From Rubellicoccus peritrichatus (GTDB taxonomy: Bacteria > Verrucomicrobiota > Verrucomicrobiia > Opitutales > Cerasicoccaceae), in the NCBI RefSeq assembly GCF_033100135.1, contig NZ_CP136920.1, positions 3,467,001 to 3,531,000 on the forward strand: a stretch of DNA of 64,000 nucleotides. Direction: 5' to 3'. Below are positions 48,248 to 58,850 of this stretch, one piece after another (position 1 is the stretch's first letter; each line of letters begins with the position of its first letter). The notes under the pieces are model-generated. The model did no database searches, was not told the origin of the DNA, and saw nothing but the letters and a program-made list of their open reading frames with translations. The position numbers and the translations under genes are program-made.

Positions 48248-49237
48248 ATGGAGATCAAACTCAAGTCGCCGCTCGATATGCATTTGCATTTGCGTGAGGG
48301 AGCTATGCTCGAAGCTGTTGCGCCGCTCAGTGCAGAGACCTTCTCTGGGGCAGTGATAATGCCGAATCTGGTGCCACCAGTTGATAACCTTGACCGCTTG
48401 AAGGAATATCGCGCGGCGATTTATTCATCCATCGGCGATGAGGCATTTTGCCCATTCATGACGCTTTTTCTCCGTGATTATACAGAGGAGGAGCTACTAG
48501 AGGCCAAAGAACATATCATCGGAGTAAAGCTTTATCCTGCAGGTATTACGACTAACAGCGAGGGTGGTGTTGCGAGCCTTGATGCCGCCGAGGTAGTGAT
48601 TGCTAAGTTGGAGCGCCTGGGGATTCCTCTACTCGTTCATGGGGAAACAAATGCCTTCGTTATGGATCGGGAGGCTGACTTTTTAGATGTTTATGAGCGC
48701 TGGGCACAAAAGTTTCCCAAGCTTATGATCGTGATGGAACACATCACGACGGCGGCAGCAGTGCGTTTGTTGGATCGCTTTGAAAACCTTCATGCTACCG
48801 TGACGGTTCAACATCTCTTGATCACCTTGGATGATGTTGCTGGTGGTATGCTCGACCCTCATCTCTTTTGTAAGCCTATTGCCAAACGTCCTGAAGACCG
48901 AGAGGCACTTGTTAATGCGGCGGTCAATGCACATCCGCGCTTGAGTTTTGGAAGTGACAGTGCTCCGCATCCGCTTTCAAAGAAGGAGTGTTGCGGTTGT
49001 GCGGCGGGCGTCTTCACAGCGCCAATCGGACTCCAGCTCATGGCAGAGATGTTCGAAGCACATGGTAAGCTGGATAACTACCAAGCCTTCGTTAGCGACA
49101 ATGCCTGCCGCAATTATAAGATCACTCCACCCGAAAAGGAAGTAACGCTGGTGAAGAAGCCGTTCACGATTCCAAAGGCCTATGGCGATGTCGTTCCGAT
49201 GTGGGCAGGGCGTGAGATCCCTTGGAGTATCGGCTAA
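48248..49237 (+). CDS. pyrC: Dihydroorotase (PyrC, class II)
   Basis: This 329-residue amidohydrolase cyclises carbamoyl-aspartate in pyrimidine synthesis. MHLHLREG binds the first metal with its two histidines, GVKLYPAG carries the lysine that is carboxylated to bridge the metals, and LLVHGE and VMEHITT give further metal histidines. FGSDSAPHP holds the catalytic Asp. The length matches the E. coli PyrC type. Its last 4 bases overlap the converging gene. Confidence 0.93.
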   Translation: MEIKLKSPLDMHLHLREGAMLEAVAPLSAETFSGAVIMPNLVPPVDNLDRLKEYRAAIYSSIGDEAFCPFMTLFLRDYTEEELLEAKEHIIGVKLYPAGITTNSEGGVASLDAAEVVIAKLERLGIPLLVHGETNAFVMDREADFLDVYERWAQKFPKLMIVMEHITTAAAVRLLDRFENLHATVTVQHLLITLDDVAGGMLDPHLFCKPIAKRPEDREALVNAAVNAHPRLSFGSDSAPHPLSKKECCGCAAGVFTAPIGLQLMAEMFEAHGKLDNYQAFVSDNACRNYKITPPEKEVTLVKKPFTIPKAYGDVVPMWAGREIPWSIG

Positions 49238-49980
49238 AGTGCGTCCGCATCTTTAAGGGCTTTGCGGGCCACATGCGTGATATATACCGTCGTGATGACG
49301 GCTACGATGGCACCGCCTACCATGCTGATGTAATGAGCCGGGCTATGATGTTCCAATCCACTTGCAAGCTTTGTCAGGTGGGCGGCAAGAACGCCATAAT
49401 AAACCACAGCGAACAAGCTGGGTAGAACTCCAGGGCTTGCGATGAGGTAGTTCTTCATCGAAATGCGACTGACTCCGAGAATATAGCTTAGCGGTCCTAA
49501 CGGTACGGGACCTAAGCGCAGGAGAAATGCAATTTTGAGTCCTTGTTTGCTGACCGCTTTATCAATGGCATTAAATTTTGGATGTCGTTGCATGAAGCCC
49601 TCAACACGATCTTTGAACACATAGCGGGCCAGGAAGAATTGAAGCAGCATTGCGATCATTTCCGCAATGGCCACGTAGAGGTAACCCCACCAAAGCCCGA
49701 AAATGGCTCCAGCCACAAAGACGAATATGTCTGCTGGGATTAAGAAACAGGAACCAATTGCGAATATGGCGATGAATATGATTGGAGCCCATTTTCCCTG
49801 AGCTTGAATCCAGGCCGAAATCTCAGGGATGTCATTTTTTAAAAGGAAACCTCCAGCCACAACAATAGCTGTGATGATGGTGATCAGCACACATCGAACA
49901 ACAATCTTTCTCCAGGCGTGACGGTGGCCTTCGCCATCATTGGCAGCGATATCGATGTGCTTTCCCAATCGATCATGCAT
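49234..49980 (-). CDS. VTT/SNARE-associated (TVP38/TMEM64, DedA-related) membrane protein
   Basis: The protein has 248 residues from the ATG at 49980. It has about six hydrophobic helices. The core [23 protein letters not shown] followed by [17 protein letters not shown] and the middle [12 protein letters not shown] is the VTT-domain pattern. Related proteins are thought to act as lipid scramblases or transporters in the inner membrane. The substrate is unknown. Confidence 0.85.
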   Translation of the reverse strand: MHDRLGKHIDIAANDGEGHRHAWRKIVVRCVLITIITAIVVAGGFLLKNDIPEISAWIQAQGKWAPIIFIAIFAIGSCFLIPADIFVFVAGAIFGLWWGYLYVAIAEMIAMLLQFFLARYVFKDRVEGFMQRHPKFNAIDKAVSKQGLKIAFLLRLGPVPLGPLSYILGVSRISMKNYLIASPGVLPSLFAVVYYGVLAAHLTKLASGLEHHSPAHYISMVGGAIVAVITTVYITHVARKALKDADAL

Positions 49981-50034
49981 TACCAAGAATTAGATTCTGG
50001 TAAGCACATTAATGCAATCAAAACTCAGGTCGTT

Positions 50035-51117
50035 TTAGCTTCGTGCGGCATCGGCGAAGGCCTGAGCTTCCAGGGAGAGGCGGGCGGCTTGAAAAGCATG
50101 ATGTTGAGTCATGGCATTCTCTGTCCGATTAAGGCAATCAAGGATGAGCTGTCCGAAAAATGGAAAGCCAACCTGGCCACTAACCTGCAGCTCCTGATCA
50201 CCATTCTGATCAGCAAGGAAGATCAGATTGCCGCTGTTGTCGCGACCAAAGTCAAAATACTTACGGATCTCAATTGTGCCTTTGGTTCCTGTGATGAAGC
50301 TGCGTCCATCACCCCAGCCGCGCATGCCATCCGGAGTGAACCAATTCACTCTGGAAAAGCACTGGACACCATTGTCGAGAATTAGCACAGCCTGGCCGAC
50401 ATCTTCAAGGCCCGGCTTATCTTGATTCGCTCGATTGTCGACTCGAGCATGGGCTATCTTGCCTTCGTCGCAGCGGGCGTAATGCAGAAACTGGTCGAAT
50501 TGGTGGGAGGCGATATCGGTGAGAATACCGCCGTATTGGGCCTTATCGAAGAACCAGTCCGGGCGGCCGGCTTTGCTCAGTCGATGTGGACCGAAGATCT
50601 CCATGTGGACGATGTCACCGATGGCTCCGTCCTGAATAAGTTGATCAACATACCAGGCAGATTCCACATGAAGACGCTCTGAGTAGTAGACCATATACTT
50701 TTGGCCTGTTTGCTCGGCGACTGTTTTCGCTTCTTCCAGTTGTTCAAGGGAAGTGAAAGGGCATTTGTCCGTGAAATAATCTTTGCCTGCCTTCATGGTT
50801 TGGCAGCCAATTTCACACCGAAGATTTGGAATAGCGGCAGCGGCTACGAGCTTGATCTCATCATCTTCCAGAATCTCATTGAAGTCAGATGCGACTTTTG
50901 CCTCGGGAAATTTCTCCTTTAAACTCTCAATACGCTCAGGATTTGGATCAAAGATCGTCTTCAATTCGCCACCGGCTTCAGTCAAGCCATTGATCTGTCC
51001 ATAAATATGACCATGATCGAAAAAGGCTGCTGCAAATTTAAACTCACCAGCTTCAACGACTGGTTTGGGTTTCGCCGCCGTCGGCGCATAATTCATTCCG
51101 TCAGATAGATTTGCCAT
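50035..51117 (-). CDS. Gfo/Idh/MocA-family oxidoreductase (first)
   Basis: The protein has 360 residues. The first about 20 residues are a low-similarity extension (TAAKPKPVVEAG). A Rossmann fold follows, then KDYFTDKCPFTSLEQLEEA in place of the common EKP motif. The C-terminal half has GPHRLSKAGRPDWFFDKAQYGGILTDIASHQFD, which contains the catalytic-type histidine. It acts on a sugar or inositol derivative with NAD(P). The modified EKP region (DKCP) may mark a different cofactor preference. It lies downstream of the second oxidoreductase on the same strand, with a hairpin repeat between. Confidence 0.84.
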   Translation of the reverse strand: MANLSDGMNYAPTAAKPKPVVEAGEFKFAAAFFDHGHIYGQINGLTEAGGELKTIFDPNPERIESLKEKFPEAKVASDFNEILEDDEIKLVAAAAIPNLRCEIGCQTMKAGKDYFTDKCPFTSLEQLEEAKTVAEQTGQKYMVYYSERLHVESAWYVDQLIQDGAIGDIVHMEIFGPHRLSKAGRPDWFFDKAQYGGILTDIASHQFDQFLHYARCDEGKIAHARVDNRANQDKPGLEDVGQAVLILDNGVQCFSRVNWFTPDGMRGWGDGRSFITGTKGTIEIRKYFDFGRDNSGNLIFLADQNGDQELQVSGQVGFPFFGQLILDCLNRTENAMTQHHAFQAARLSLEAQAFADAARS

Positions 51118-51180
51118 CAGTGATTCCTAATTGAGATCGGGTAAAAAAAAGTTTTTTGTTTTCCTGGATAGATGCACACC

Positions 51181-51252
51181 GTTTTTAGACAGAATTCACG
51201 GATTTAACAGAATTAAGATTACTAAAAATTCCGTTAATTCTGTCTAAAAAAC
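51181..51252. repeat. Long inverted repeat between oxidoreductase genes
   Basis: GTTTTTAGACAGAATT at the left and AATTCTGTCTAAAAAAC at the right pair over more than 15 bp. The stem continues through ACGGA/TCCGT. The wording 'acagaattcacggatttaac' is that of a dispersed repeat. As a hairpin with flanking T- or A-runs it could end transcription on either strand. Confidence 0.6.
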
Positions 51253-51276
51253 ATCACGCAAAGGCAATCGCAGGCT

Positions 51277-52437
51277 TTAGTAGGTCCCGCTTAAGTCTGC
51301 GACTTCGGTTACTTCAACCGTCTTTTTTACGAAGGTCGATGTTTCTATCTTTTTTTTTAGCACCGCTTCATAAGCAGCGCCGTCGAGTGGAAGTTCCACC
51401 GTGCTATCGGTAAAGGTCGAATAGAGCATCGAATTCGCCAGCTCCACAGAATGGATACCTTCTTCGGCTGGAGCCAGTAGCTCCGCTCCTTCCAGAATGG
51501 CTTCGGCAAAGTTCTTTAATATGCCCTTGTGTTGAGGATTCTCCCCCTTGATTGGAATTTCCACATTCCAGACGTCCGGTGTATCGAAGCCTGTGTCAGC
51601 AGTGGCACAAAATTCACGGCAGGAAACTTCATTCCTGGTAAACGTAATGGAATCACGACCATCGAGCACCATCTTTCCGTTTTCACCGACGACTTCGAGG
51701 CGGTTTGTGCCCGGTGCTTCACCAGTTGTAGTAATGAAGACACCAGTGGCTCCATTTTCATACTCCAGATAAGCAGTCACGTCGTCTTCGACTTCAATAT
51801 CGTGGAAACGTCCGATTTGGCAAAAAGCTTTTACCTTGGAAGGCATACCAAAGAGCCACTGCCAAAGGTCCAACTGGTGTGGGCATTGGTTTAGCAAGAC
51901 ACCTCCGCCTTCGCCTCCCCAGGTCGCACGCCAATCGCCGGATGCGTAGTAATAATCGGTGCGGAACCAGTCTGTGATGATCCAGTTGATACGCTGGATT
52001 TTGCCAAGTTCACCATTTTTGATGAGCTCACGCAGTTTGATATAAGCGGGTGTCGTGCGTTGATTGAACATCGCCGCAAAGATCTGCTTTTTGTTGGTAT
52101 GTGCGGCGATCAGACGCTCGCAGTCCGCCTTGTGAACCGAAATTGGTTTTTCCACGAGGACGTGCAGGCCAGCTTCCAGAGCGGCAATACCAATCGTGGT
52201 ATGGGAGTAGTGTGGGGTGCAGATGAGAATCGCGTCAATCTCACCCGATGCGATCATTGCATCAGAGTCATCAAAGTGCTTTGCATCTTCGAACGGTTTC
52301 ATCAGTTCAATCTTGCGGTCGCAAACTGCAGTCAGCTCAATGCGGCCGGCTTCCCCAGCAATGATTGATTTCGCATGAGCCGTGCCCATGCCTCCCATGC
52401 CTACAATGCCAAGGCGAACTTTTGAAGATTTTGACAT
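51277..52437 (-). CDS. Gfo/Idh/MocA-family oxidoreductase (second)
   Basis: The protein has 386 residues. GIVGMGGMGTAHAKSI is the dinucleotide-binding loop and HVLVEKPISVHKADC carries the family EKP motif. GGEGGGVLLNQCPHQLDLWQWLFG contains the probable catalytic His. It should oxidise or reduce a sugar-like substrate with NAD(P). It is divergent from the AraC regulator with 64 bases between, which suggests control of this gene by the regulator. Confidence 0.88.
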   Translation of the reverse strand: MSKSSKVRLGIVGMGGMGTAHAKSIIAGEAGRIELTAVCDRKIELMKPFEDAKHFDDSDAMIASGEIDAILICTPHYSHTTIGIAALEAGLHVLVEKPISVHKADCERLIAAHTNKKQIFAAMFNQRTTPAYIKLRELIKNGELGKIQRINWIITDWFRTDYYYASGDWRATWGGEGGGVLLNQCPHQLDLWQWLFGMPSKVKAFCQIGRFHDIEVEDDVTAYLEYENGATGVFITTTGEAPGTNRLEVVGENGKMVLDGRDSITFTRNEVSCREFCATADTGFDTPDVWNVEIPIKGENPQHKGILKNFAEAILEGAELLAPAEEGIHSVELANSMLYSTFTDSTVELPLDGAAYEAVLKKKIETSTFVKKTVEVTEVADLSGTY

Positions 52438-52501
52438 GACAAAGAGTATAACACGGATATCAACGAAACGGCCATAGACAAATCAGCGAATATTTGCATT
52501 A

Positions 52502-53320
52502 TTGTGCTTTGTGGATGAAGACATTTCACTACCTTTTGATCGTGTTCGATTACTCAATGCTCCGAGGGTTCACCAGCATCCGGCAAACTGGCGGTGGAAT
52601 GCCGTCTTTACGGGTTACTATAATCTGTGGATTGCTTTGGGCGGAGATGGAGTCATGAAGCTCGACGAAAAAGTGCACACCTTCAAGGCGGGCACCGTTT
52701 TTATCATCCGTCCAGGCCAGCAGGTGAATGCGACTTTAACCAATCCAACGAAGGAAGCGTCTAATTATTCGGCTCATTTTGTTCCAGTTAACAAGGACGA
52801 TACTGATTTCTTCCCGCAAGATCTCCCGTCTGGTCGAATCTCGATCAGCGGACCTGGGTTGTTTCGTGAACTCATTAATGCGTCAGTGGAGTTTTCAATC
52901 CACAACGATGCGCTGGCTGGTCGCCAAGTTGAGGGCCTTGTCTGGCAGCTTCTGGCTTTGGTCAAGCGAGCCGCAGTCACGCCTCCACTGACGCAGATTG
53001 ATCGGCTCATCAGTGCGCAGATTGAGTTTCTCCGTGAACATCCAGAAGAAGATTGTTCAGTAGAGTATTTGGCGAGCGAAGTTGGGCTTTCCCGGTCTCA
53101 TTACACCAGACGCTTCTCGGGTTTGGCAGGCCTCTCACCCAATGCCTTTCACATTCAACAGCGCCTGCGCCAAGCCGCAGGGCTGCTGCGAGACAGTTCA
53201 ATGACCGTGACCGAGATTGCGGAAGCCCTGGGATACCGCGACGTATACTTCTTCAGTCGACAGTTTAAGAAGCACGAAGGGATGTCTCCTTTGGATTATC
53301 GCCAGGCTCCGAATTTGTAA
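52502..53320 (+). CDS. AraC-family transcriptional regulator
   Basis: The protein has about 272 residues, with a TTG start at 52502 or a GTG three codons later. The N-terminal cupin sensor (about 15-130) has [17 protein letters not shown] and [12 protein letters not shown]. The C-terminal domain has two helix-turn-helix motifs: [21 protein letters not shown] and [29 protein letters not shown]. The ligand is probably a sugar handled by the divergent oxidoreductase. Confidence 0.87.
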   Translation: MCFVDEDISLPFDRVRLLNAPRVHQHPANWRWNAVFTGYYNLWIALGGDGVMKLDEKVHTFKAGTVFIIRPGQQVNATLTNPTKEASNYSAHFVPVNKDDTDFFPQDLPSGRISISGPGLFRELINASVEFSIHNDALAGRQVEGLVWQLLALVKRAAVTPPLTQIDRLISAQIEFLREHPEEDCSVEYLASEVGLSRSHYTRRFSGLAGLSPNAFHIQQRLRQAAGLLRDSSMTVTEIAEALGYRDVYFFSRQFKKHEGMSPLDYRQAPNL

Positions 53321-53502
53321 TCTTCATCATAGTCATAGCCTTAATCCTCATCAACTCTACTGGTTGTTCTCGTAACCGATCAACAATTGGGTTTTTTGAT
53401 AACGACAAGGATGAGTATGCAGATGAAGAGACTACATCGCGCTACATTGGACTACATTTTCTGCTGGATAACCGTCAGGAATCGACCAGCATCGCCTGCA
53501 AG

Positions 53503-54906
53503 ATGGCTAAGAAGAAAAATCAAGCGACTTGGGGTGGACGGTTTTCGGAAGGACCTGCTGAGCTTATGCAGCGGTTGGGTGAATCGGTTTCGTTCGATGC
53601 ACGACTGGCTCCGTACGATGTGCAGGGCAGTAAGGCTCATGCGGCCATGCTTTGTTCCGTCGGTTTGATTTCCAAAAAGGAAAAAAACGAGATCCATAAA
53701 GGCCTGGATGCAGTTCTGGCTGACATTACGGCGGGCAAGTTCAAGTGGAAGACCGAACTCGAGGACGTCCACATGAACATCGAGCAGGCGCTGACCAGGC
53801 GCACAGCAGCCGGAGCCAAGCTTCATACGGCGCGTAGTCGCAACGATCAGGTGGCCACTGACATGCGTTTGTTTTTCAAAGATGCCTGTGGGCAGATCAG
53901 TGCCGGTCTTGCAAAGCTGATTGCTGCTTTGCTGGATTTCGCTGAAAAGAATCCCACTGTTGTCATTCCCGGTTATACGCATTTGCAGCGGGCTCAACCG
54001 GTTCTCATCGGTCATCATGTCCTGGCCTGGGTGGAAATGTTTGGACGTGATCGTGATCGCTTTGCCGCTGTTCTGGATCATGCCAACTGGTGTCCATTGG
54101 GCTCCGGTGCGATTGCGGGCTCAACGCTTCCGATTGATCGTGAGTTCACCGCTCGAGAATTGGGCTTTGTCGATGCCAAAGGCAAGCCACGGGTCAGCCG
54201 GAACAGCATGGATACGGTTGCCGATCGTGACACTTTCATTGAGTTTGCTACCGCCTGTGCGATGATCGGCACTCATTTGTCGCGTGTGGCTGAAGACATG
54301 ATTCTCTGGGCCAGTGCGGAGTTTGGTTTCGTTCGTTTGGCAGACGCTTTTACCACGGGTTCCAGCTTGATGCCGCAAAAGAAAAACCCGGATTCACTCG
54401 AACTGATCCGTGGTAAAGCTGCCAGAATGCAAGGTAACTTGACCACCTTGCTGACCATGTGCAAGGGACTGCCTTTGACCTATAACCGCGACCTTCAGGA
54501 AGATAAGCCACCGGTTTTTGATTCCTTTGATCAGACTTTGCTCTGCCTTGATGTTCTGACGGGAACCATCTCCGGGACCGTCGTGAATCCTGCTGCTTGC
54601 GAACGCGCCGTTGGCGATCCATTACTGCTGGCAACAGATCTGGCAGACTATCTGGTTGAGCGTGGTATGCCGTTCCGCGATGCGCATCATGCCGTTGGCA
54701 AGCTGGTGGGCATCTCAGAAAAGACAAAAACGCCAATCAATGAGATTCCCATGGCCAAAGCCAAGGCAGCTGTCCCTGAACTGGGCTCGGACTGGTATGA
54801 CGTTTTTGATATTTCAAGAGGTCTCAAGCTTCGTGAGAATCTCGGCATGCCAGGACCCAAACAGGTTAAGAAGCAGATAACGGCATGGCGAAGGAAGATC
54901 AGCTAA
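53503..54906 (+). CDS. argH: Argininosuccinate lyase
   Basis: This 467-residue enzyme cleaves argininosuccinate to arginine and fumarate, the last step of arginine synthesis. [16 protein letters not shown] is the typical start, [16 protein letters not shown] and [10 protein letters not shown] are family motifs, and [13 protein letters not shown] is the fumarase-superfamily loop with the catalytic Ser. Length and order are normal. The gene is not in an arg operon here. Confidence 0.95.
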   Translation: MAKKKNQATWGGRFSEGPAELMQRLGESVSFDARLAPYDVQGSKAHAAMLCSVGLISKKEKNEIHKGLDAVLADITAGKFKWKTELEDVHMNIEQALTRRTAAGAKLHTARSRNDQVATDMRLFFKDACGQISAGLAKLIAALLDFAEKNPTVVIPGYTHLQRAQPVLIGHHVLAWVEMFGRDRDRFAAVLDHANWCPLGSGAIAGSTLPIDREFTARELGFVDAKGKPRVSRNSMDTVADRDTFIEFATACAMIGTHLSRVAEDMILWASAEFGFVRLADAFTTGSSLMPQKKNPDSLELIRGKAARMQGNLTTLLTMCKGLPLTYNRDLQEDKPPVFDSFDQTLLCLDVLTGTISGTVVNPAACERAVGDPLLLATDLADYLVERGMPFRDAHHAVGKLVGISEKTKTPINEIPMAKAKAAVPELGSDWYDVFDISRGLKLRENLGMPGPKQVKKQITAWRRKIS

Positions 54907-55080
54907 GGTAGCCCGAGTGACTTTGCATTGGTTACACTTGGGACAGATACCACTCGATATGTAATCGGTGCAATTTCAGGCGAAGCAGATAAAGTGACAG
55001 CTGTCTCATATACTATGTCGTCTGTCCGAACTCCTGGTTTGATTGGGAACTAAATCGCAGAGAATCGAGTCTCGAAAAGC

Positions 55081-56073
55081 ATGTTGAAGCCTCGAATTAT
55101 AAAACTCACTTGTTTGATCCTGCTGATCAGTCTGGGAGTTGTCTTCTGCTGGTATGCGCAGTCGCGGATTTTTGCTCCTTACCGAAGTGTTAGGATGGTC
55201 GAGGTGATGGATCAAGCGAAACGTCCGGAGTCCAATGTGTCTGCATTGAAAGTGGCTGCCTACAACATCGCACATGGACGGGGCGGCAAGCTCGGAGCCA
55301 GTAATTGGACCGGCGCATCAAAGACCGAAATGATGGTCCATCTTGAGGCAATTGCCAATCAAGTGAAGGCTGCGAATGTTGATATCCTCGTCCTCAACGA
55401 AGTCGATTTCGACTCCAGCTGGAGCCGTCGAATCAATCAGGCAAAAGTCATCGCAGCGCAGGCTGGTTTTCCATACTATGTGGAACAGCGAAACATGGAT
55501 ATATCCCTGCCATTCCGAAGATACTGTTTTGGTAATGCGATCTTGAGTCGGCATCCGATTGAAGACGCCCAGATGATCCGTTTCCCGGCTTTATCCAAGA
55601 AAGAAGCGATTTTTGCAGGCAACCACGATGGTTTGCTTGCAAAAATCGAGACTCCAATCGGAAACATCGACATCCTCGCGTGCCATCTGGAATACCGCAG
55701 TGAGGACATACGCTGTCAGACGGCTCGTGTTATCCTGAACTTGGTTTCAGAAAGTGATACTCCATTCATCGCAATAGGGGATTTTAACTCAACACCCGGT
55801 TTTGCGAAAGGGCACTCAAGATCGGGTTTGGATGAGAATGCGATGGATATCCTGCTCGATTCCGGTCTGTTTTCTGTTGGCAAACCTTCATCAGAGTGGG
55901 ATGCATATCTGACTTTTCCATCCGAAGCTCCGGCCCGCGCAATTGACTGGATCTTGACATCGCCTGATTTGAAACAAGAGGCTTTGTTTGTTGATCCATC
56001 CACGCTCTCAGACCACCTGATGATCAGCTCAGAAGTTAGTTTGGCCGAAGAGGGTACACTGGGCATACACTAA
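55081..56073 (+). CDS. Endonuclease/exonuclease/phosphatase-fold protein, membrane-anchored
   Basis: The protein has 330 residues. One N-terminal helix (about 8-26) anchors it or acts as signal. The EEP fold follows: KVAAYNIAHGRGG at the start, DILVLNEVDF with the metal-binding Glu, GDFNSTPGF with the catalytic Asp/Asn pair and LSDHLMISSEV with the final Asp-His. Members include DNases, sphingomyelinases and phosphatases; which applies is unknown. Confidence 0.83.
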   Translation: MLKPRIIKLTCLILLISLGVVFCWYAQSRIFAPYRSVRMVEVMDQAKRPESNVSALKVAAYNIAHGRGGKLGASNWTGASKTEMMVHLEAIANQVKAANVDILVLNEVDFDSSWSRRINQAKVIAAQAGFPYYVEQRNMDISLPFRRYCFGNAILSRHPIEDAQMIRFPALSKKEAIFAGNHDGLLAKIETPIGNIDILACHLEYRSEDIRCQTARVILNLVSESDTPFIAIGDFNSTPGFAKGHSRSGLDENAMDILLDSGLFSVGKPSSEWDAYLTFPSEAPARAIDWILTSPDLKQEALFVDPSTLSDHLMISSEVSLAEEGTLGIH

Positions 56074-56093
56074 TGCTAATTGATTCTATTTCT

Positions 56094-56125
56094 ATCCGCA
56101 GGTTTTACAGAATAACGCAGGTTTT
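56094..56125. repeat. Dispersed-repeat fragment
   Basis: 'tatccgcaggttttacag' and 'aataacgcaggtttt' match the 'ccgcagattacgcagatt' repeat type also seen near 33333. It is short and degenerate. Confidence 0.35.
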
Positions 56126-56197
56126 CTTTCTCTGTGAGGAACATATACGGTTTCGCTGGAGATTGCGCTCAGGCTTAATAGACCAAGTCACAATAAG

Positions 56198-56959
56198 ATG
56201 ATAAAAAGATCACGTGAATGGCTTCGTCTAATGTTTGTCGCGCTATTTTGTGTATGCGCTTTGGGACAACTGAAGGCAGAGGAAATCCGTGTTGCTGTGG
56301 CCAGTAACTTCAATGGAGCGATGAAGGAACTGGCCGAGCGCTTCGAGGCGGAAACAGATTATGAGGTGACTCTTATCCCTGGCTCAACGGGGAAACACTA
56401 TGCTCAGATTATTCATGGTGCACCTTTTGATGTCTTTTTTGCAGCAGATAGAGAACGACCTGAACTTTTGGAACAAGGTGGTTTGATTGTGCCTGGCAGT
56501 CGTTTCACTTATGCGATTGGTAAACTGGTTTTATGGAGCCCCAAGGCGGGCCTTGTGGATCAGGAAGGCGATGTTTTAAATGAAGACAGATTTCGTTTTC
56601 TGGCTATCGCCAACCCCAAGCTCGCTCCCTACGGCAAGGCGGCCCAGGAGGTTTTGGAAAAGCGTGGGCTTTGGGGGAAGCTTAATGAACGTATTGTACG
56701 TGGTGAAAACATCGCACAGACTTTCCAGTTTGTGAAAACAGGAAATGCTGATCTCGGTTTTGTGGCCTACGCGCAGATGAAATTCCCAAGCCAGTTGGAG
56801 CAGGGGACATTCTGGGTCGTGCCACAGGAGGATTACTCGCCAATTGAGCAGCAGGCCGTTCTGCTTAAGGAACGCCAATCAACACATGCTTTTCTTTCGT
56901 ATATCCGAAGTAAAGAGGCATTGAAGATTATCAACGAGTATGGCTACGATACTCCCTGA
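56198..56959 (+). CDS. modA: Molybdate ABC transporter substrate-binding protein
   Basis: This 253-residue periplasmic protein has a signal peptide (about 1-27). IRVAVASNFNGAMKELAERFE is the ModA start, GSTGKHYAQIIHGAPFDVFFAADRERP carries oxyanion-binding residues and ANPKLAPYGKAAQEVL is also characteristic. It delivers molybdate or tungstate to ModB. Its stop overlaps the modB start by one base. Confidence 0.93.
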   Translation: MIKRSREWLRLMFVALFCVCALGQLKAEEIRVAVASNFNGAMKELAERFEAETDYEVTLIPGSTGKHYAQIIHGAPFDVFFAADRERPELLEQGGLIVPGSRFTYAIGKLVLWSPKAGLVDQEGDVLNEDRFRFLAIANPKLAPYGKAAQEVLEKRGLWGKLNERIVRGENIAQTFQFVKTGNADLGFVAYAQMKFPSQLEQGTFWVVPQEDYSPIEQQAVLLKERQSTHAFLSYIRSKEALKIINEYGYDTP

Positions 56960-57639
56960 TGCTCAGTGAATCCAATCTGGTCGCAGTGACGATCACCTTG
57001 AAGCTGGCTGCGATTTCCACGTTAATCCTATTGGTGTTGGGAACGCCGCTGGCCTGGTGGCTGTCGCGGACGCGCTGGCGCTTCAAGTTTCTTTTGGAGG
57101 CCGTGGTTGCGTTGCCATTGGTTTTACCGCCGACTGTCTTGGGTTTCTATCTTCTTCTGGCATTGGGACCGCATGGACCGATTGGTGGCCTGATGAAATC
57201 ATTGGGCGGAGCGCCACTGGCTTTTACTTTTCCGGGACTGGTGATTGGCTCTGTCTTTTATTCAATGCCTTTTGTCGTGCAGCCATTACAAGATGCCTTC
57301 AGCGCGATCGGGCGTCGCCCACTTGAAGTGGCAGCAACTTTGCGGGCAGCTCCACTCGATCGTTTCTTTACGATTGCAGTTCCATTGGCACGGCCCGGTT
57401 TTTTCACGGCTGCTGTTCTTGGTTTTGCCCACACGATAGGAGAGTTTGGTGTCGTCTTGATGATTGGTGGTAACATTCCAGGAGTGACGCAGGTTGCATC
57501 GATTGCCGTTTATGATCACGTTGAGGCGCTGGAGTATACGCAGGCCCATTGGCTGGCCGGAGGCTTGTTGGTTCTCTCCTTTTTCTTATTAGCCGCAGTC
57601 TATGCTATTAACCGTCGTTTCAGAGTGATACAGCCATGA
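56959..57639 (+). CDS. modB: Molybdate ABC transporter permease
   Basis: This 226-residue permease has about five helices. The EAA-like loop EVAATLRAAPLDRFFTIAVPLARPG contacts ModC. LPLVLPPTVLGFYLL near the start and FAHTIGEFGVVLMIGGNIPG near the end are typical ModB wording. It overlaps modC by 4 bases. Confidence 0.93.
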   Translation: MLSESNLVAVTITLKLAAISTLILLVLGTPLAWWLSRTRWRFKFLLEAVVALPLVLPPTVLGFYLLLALGPHGPIGGLMKSLGGAPLAFTFPGLVIGSVFYSMPFVVQPLQDAFSAIGRRPLEVAATLRAAPLDRFFTIAVPLARPGFFTAAVLGFAHTIGEFGVVLMIGGNIPGVTQVASIAVYDHVEALEYTQAHWLAGGLLVLSFFLLAAVYAINRRFRVIQP

Positions 57640-58703
57640 GTATTGAAGCGAAATTTCTCATCAAAAAGGGAGACTTCACTTTGGATGTCGACCTCAGCGT
57701 TCCTTCCAAAGGCATCACAACACTGTTTGGTCCTTCTGGTTGTGGGAAGACGACCTTGCTTCGAGCGATTGCAGGCCTTGACCGTCATCGTGGTGGTTTC
57801 TTAAAGGTCGGTGATCTCACCTGGCAGAATGCAGAGAGTTTTATTCCTCCTCATCAGCGTTCGTTAGGTTATGTATTTCAGGAAGCAAGTTTGTTCGCAC
57901 ATCTCACCGTGCGCCGTAATATCGAGTATGGACTTAAGCGCGTAGCAAAAGCTGATCAAAAAGTTTCCCTCGAACAAGCGATTGAGCTTCTGGCGATTGA
58001 GTCATTACTTGAGCGTAAGCCGGATTCACTTTCCGGGGGAGAACGGCAGCGCGTGGCGATTGCCCGCGCACTTGCAGTCAGTCCAAAACTCCTTTTGATG
58101 GATGAGCCTTTGGCTTCATTGGATCTCGAACGTAAGCGGGAAGTGTTGCCTTACCTCGACATTTTGCATCGCGAATTGGATATCCCTATGCTCTATGTCA
58201 GCCATGATCACAATGAAGTGGCCCGTGTTGCAGATCACCTTGTTTTGATGGAGAAAGGGCGAGTGGTGGCGTCCGGTGAAATCAGTGAGATGTTTACCCG
58301 GCTGGACCTTTCTCTTGCACATGGTAATGACACCGAGTCCATCTTCGAAGCCACGGTTTCAAATTATGATGAGAAGTATCATTTGACTTATCTTGAGTCT
58401 TCGGCTGGTCAGTTTACGGTTACCGGACAGGAACTGATTGTGGGAACTTCCGTGAGATTACGGATTGCCGCTCGGGATGTCAGTTTGACGCTGACTCGGC
58501 AATCAGATAGCAGCATACAAAATGTTTTTCCGGCGACGATTGACGAGATCACCCCTGAGGGCGTTTCACAGATGACCGTCTGTTTGAATGTGGGAGGCAT
58601 TCGTATGCTGGCCCGTATTACACGAAAGTCGGCTGACGCGTTGAGCCTGAAAAGCGGAATGGAGGTCTTTGCGCAGGTCAAAAGTGTCGCTCTTTTGAAT
58701 TAA
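57636..58703 (+). CDS. modC: Molybdate ABC transporter ATP-binding protein
   Basis: The protein has 355 residues. Walker A is GPSGCGKTT, the signature is LSGGERQR, Walker B is LLLMDEPLASLD and the switch His is in VSHD. The C-terminal third (about 235-350) holds a MOP-like domain (VSNYDEKYHLTYLE..., IAARDVSLTL) that binds molybdate and may regulate uptake. It completes a compact modABC operon. No ModE regulator is adjacent. Confidence 0.93.
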   Translation: MSIEAKFLIKKGDFTLDVDLSVPSKGITTLFGPSGCGKTTLLRAIAGLDRHRGGFLKVGDLTWQNAESFIPPHQRSLGYVFQEASLFAHLTVRRNIEYGLKRVAKADQKVSLEQAIELLAIESLLERKPDSLSGGERQRVAIARALAVSPKLLLMDEPLASLDLERKREVLPYLDILHRELDIPMLYVSHDHNEVARVADHLVLMEKGRVVASGEISEMFTRLDLSLAHGNDTESIFEATVSNYDEKYHLTYLESSAGQFTVTGQELIVGTSVRLRIAARDVSLTLTRQSDSSIQNVFPATIDEITPEGVSQMTVCLNVGGIRMLARITRKSADALSLKSGMEVFAQVKSVALLN

Positions 58704-58850
58704 ATTCCTATTTTTGCAACAATTGACAACCCAATCGGTTGTTTAGAGCACTTTAAGTTAAAATGCTCTAAGAAAATTCACTTGTCATCGAGGCGCATCG
58801 CGAAGATTCTGGAGCGGAAGTGATAAACGAATCTAGTCTCTACAATTATC

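Noticed and set aside
53387-53668. 93-codon frame before argH
   Set aside because: It overlaps argH in another frame and shows no protein-like pattern.
56074-56197. Moco riboswitch or ModE box upstream of modA
   Set aside because: No matching conserved pattern was seen; the stretch holds only a dispersed-repeat fragment.
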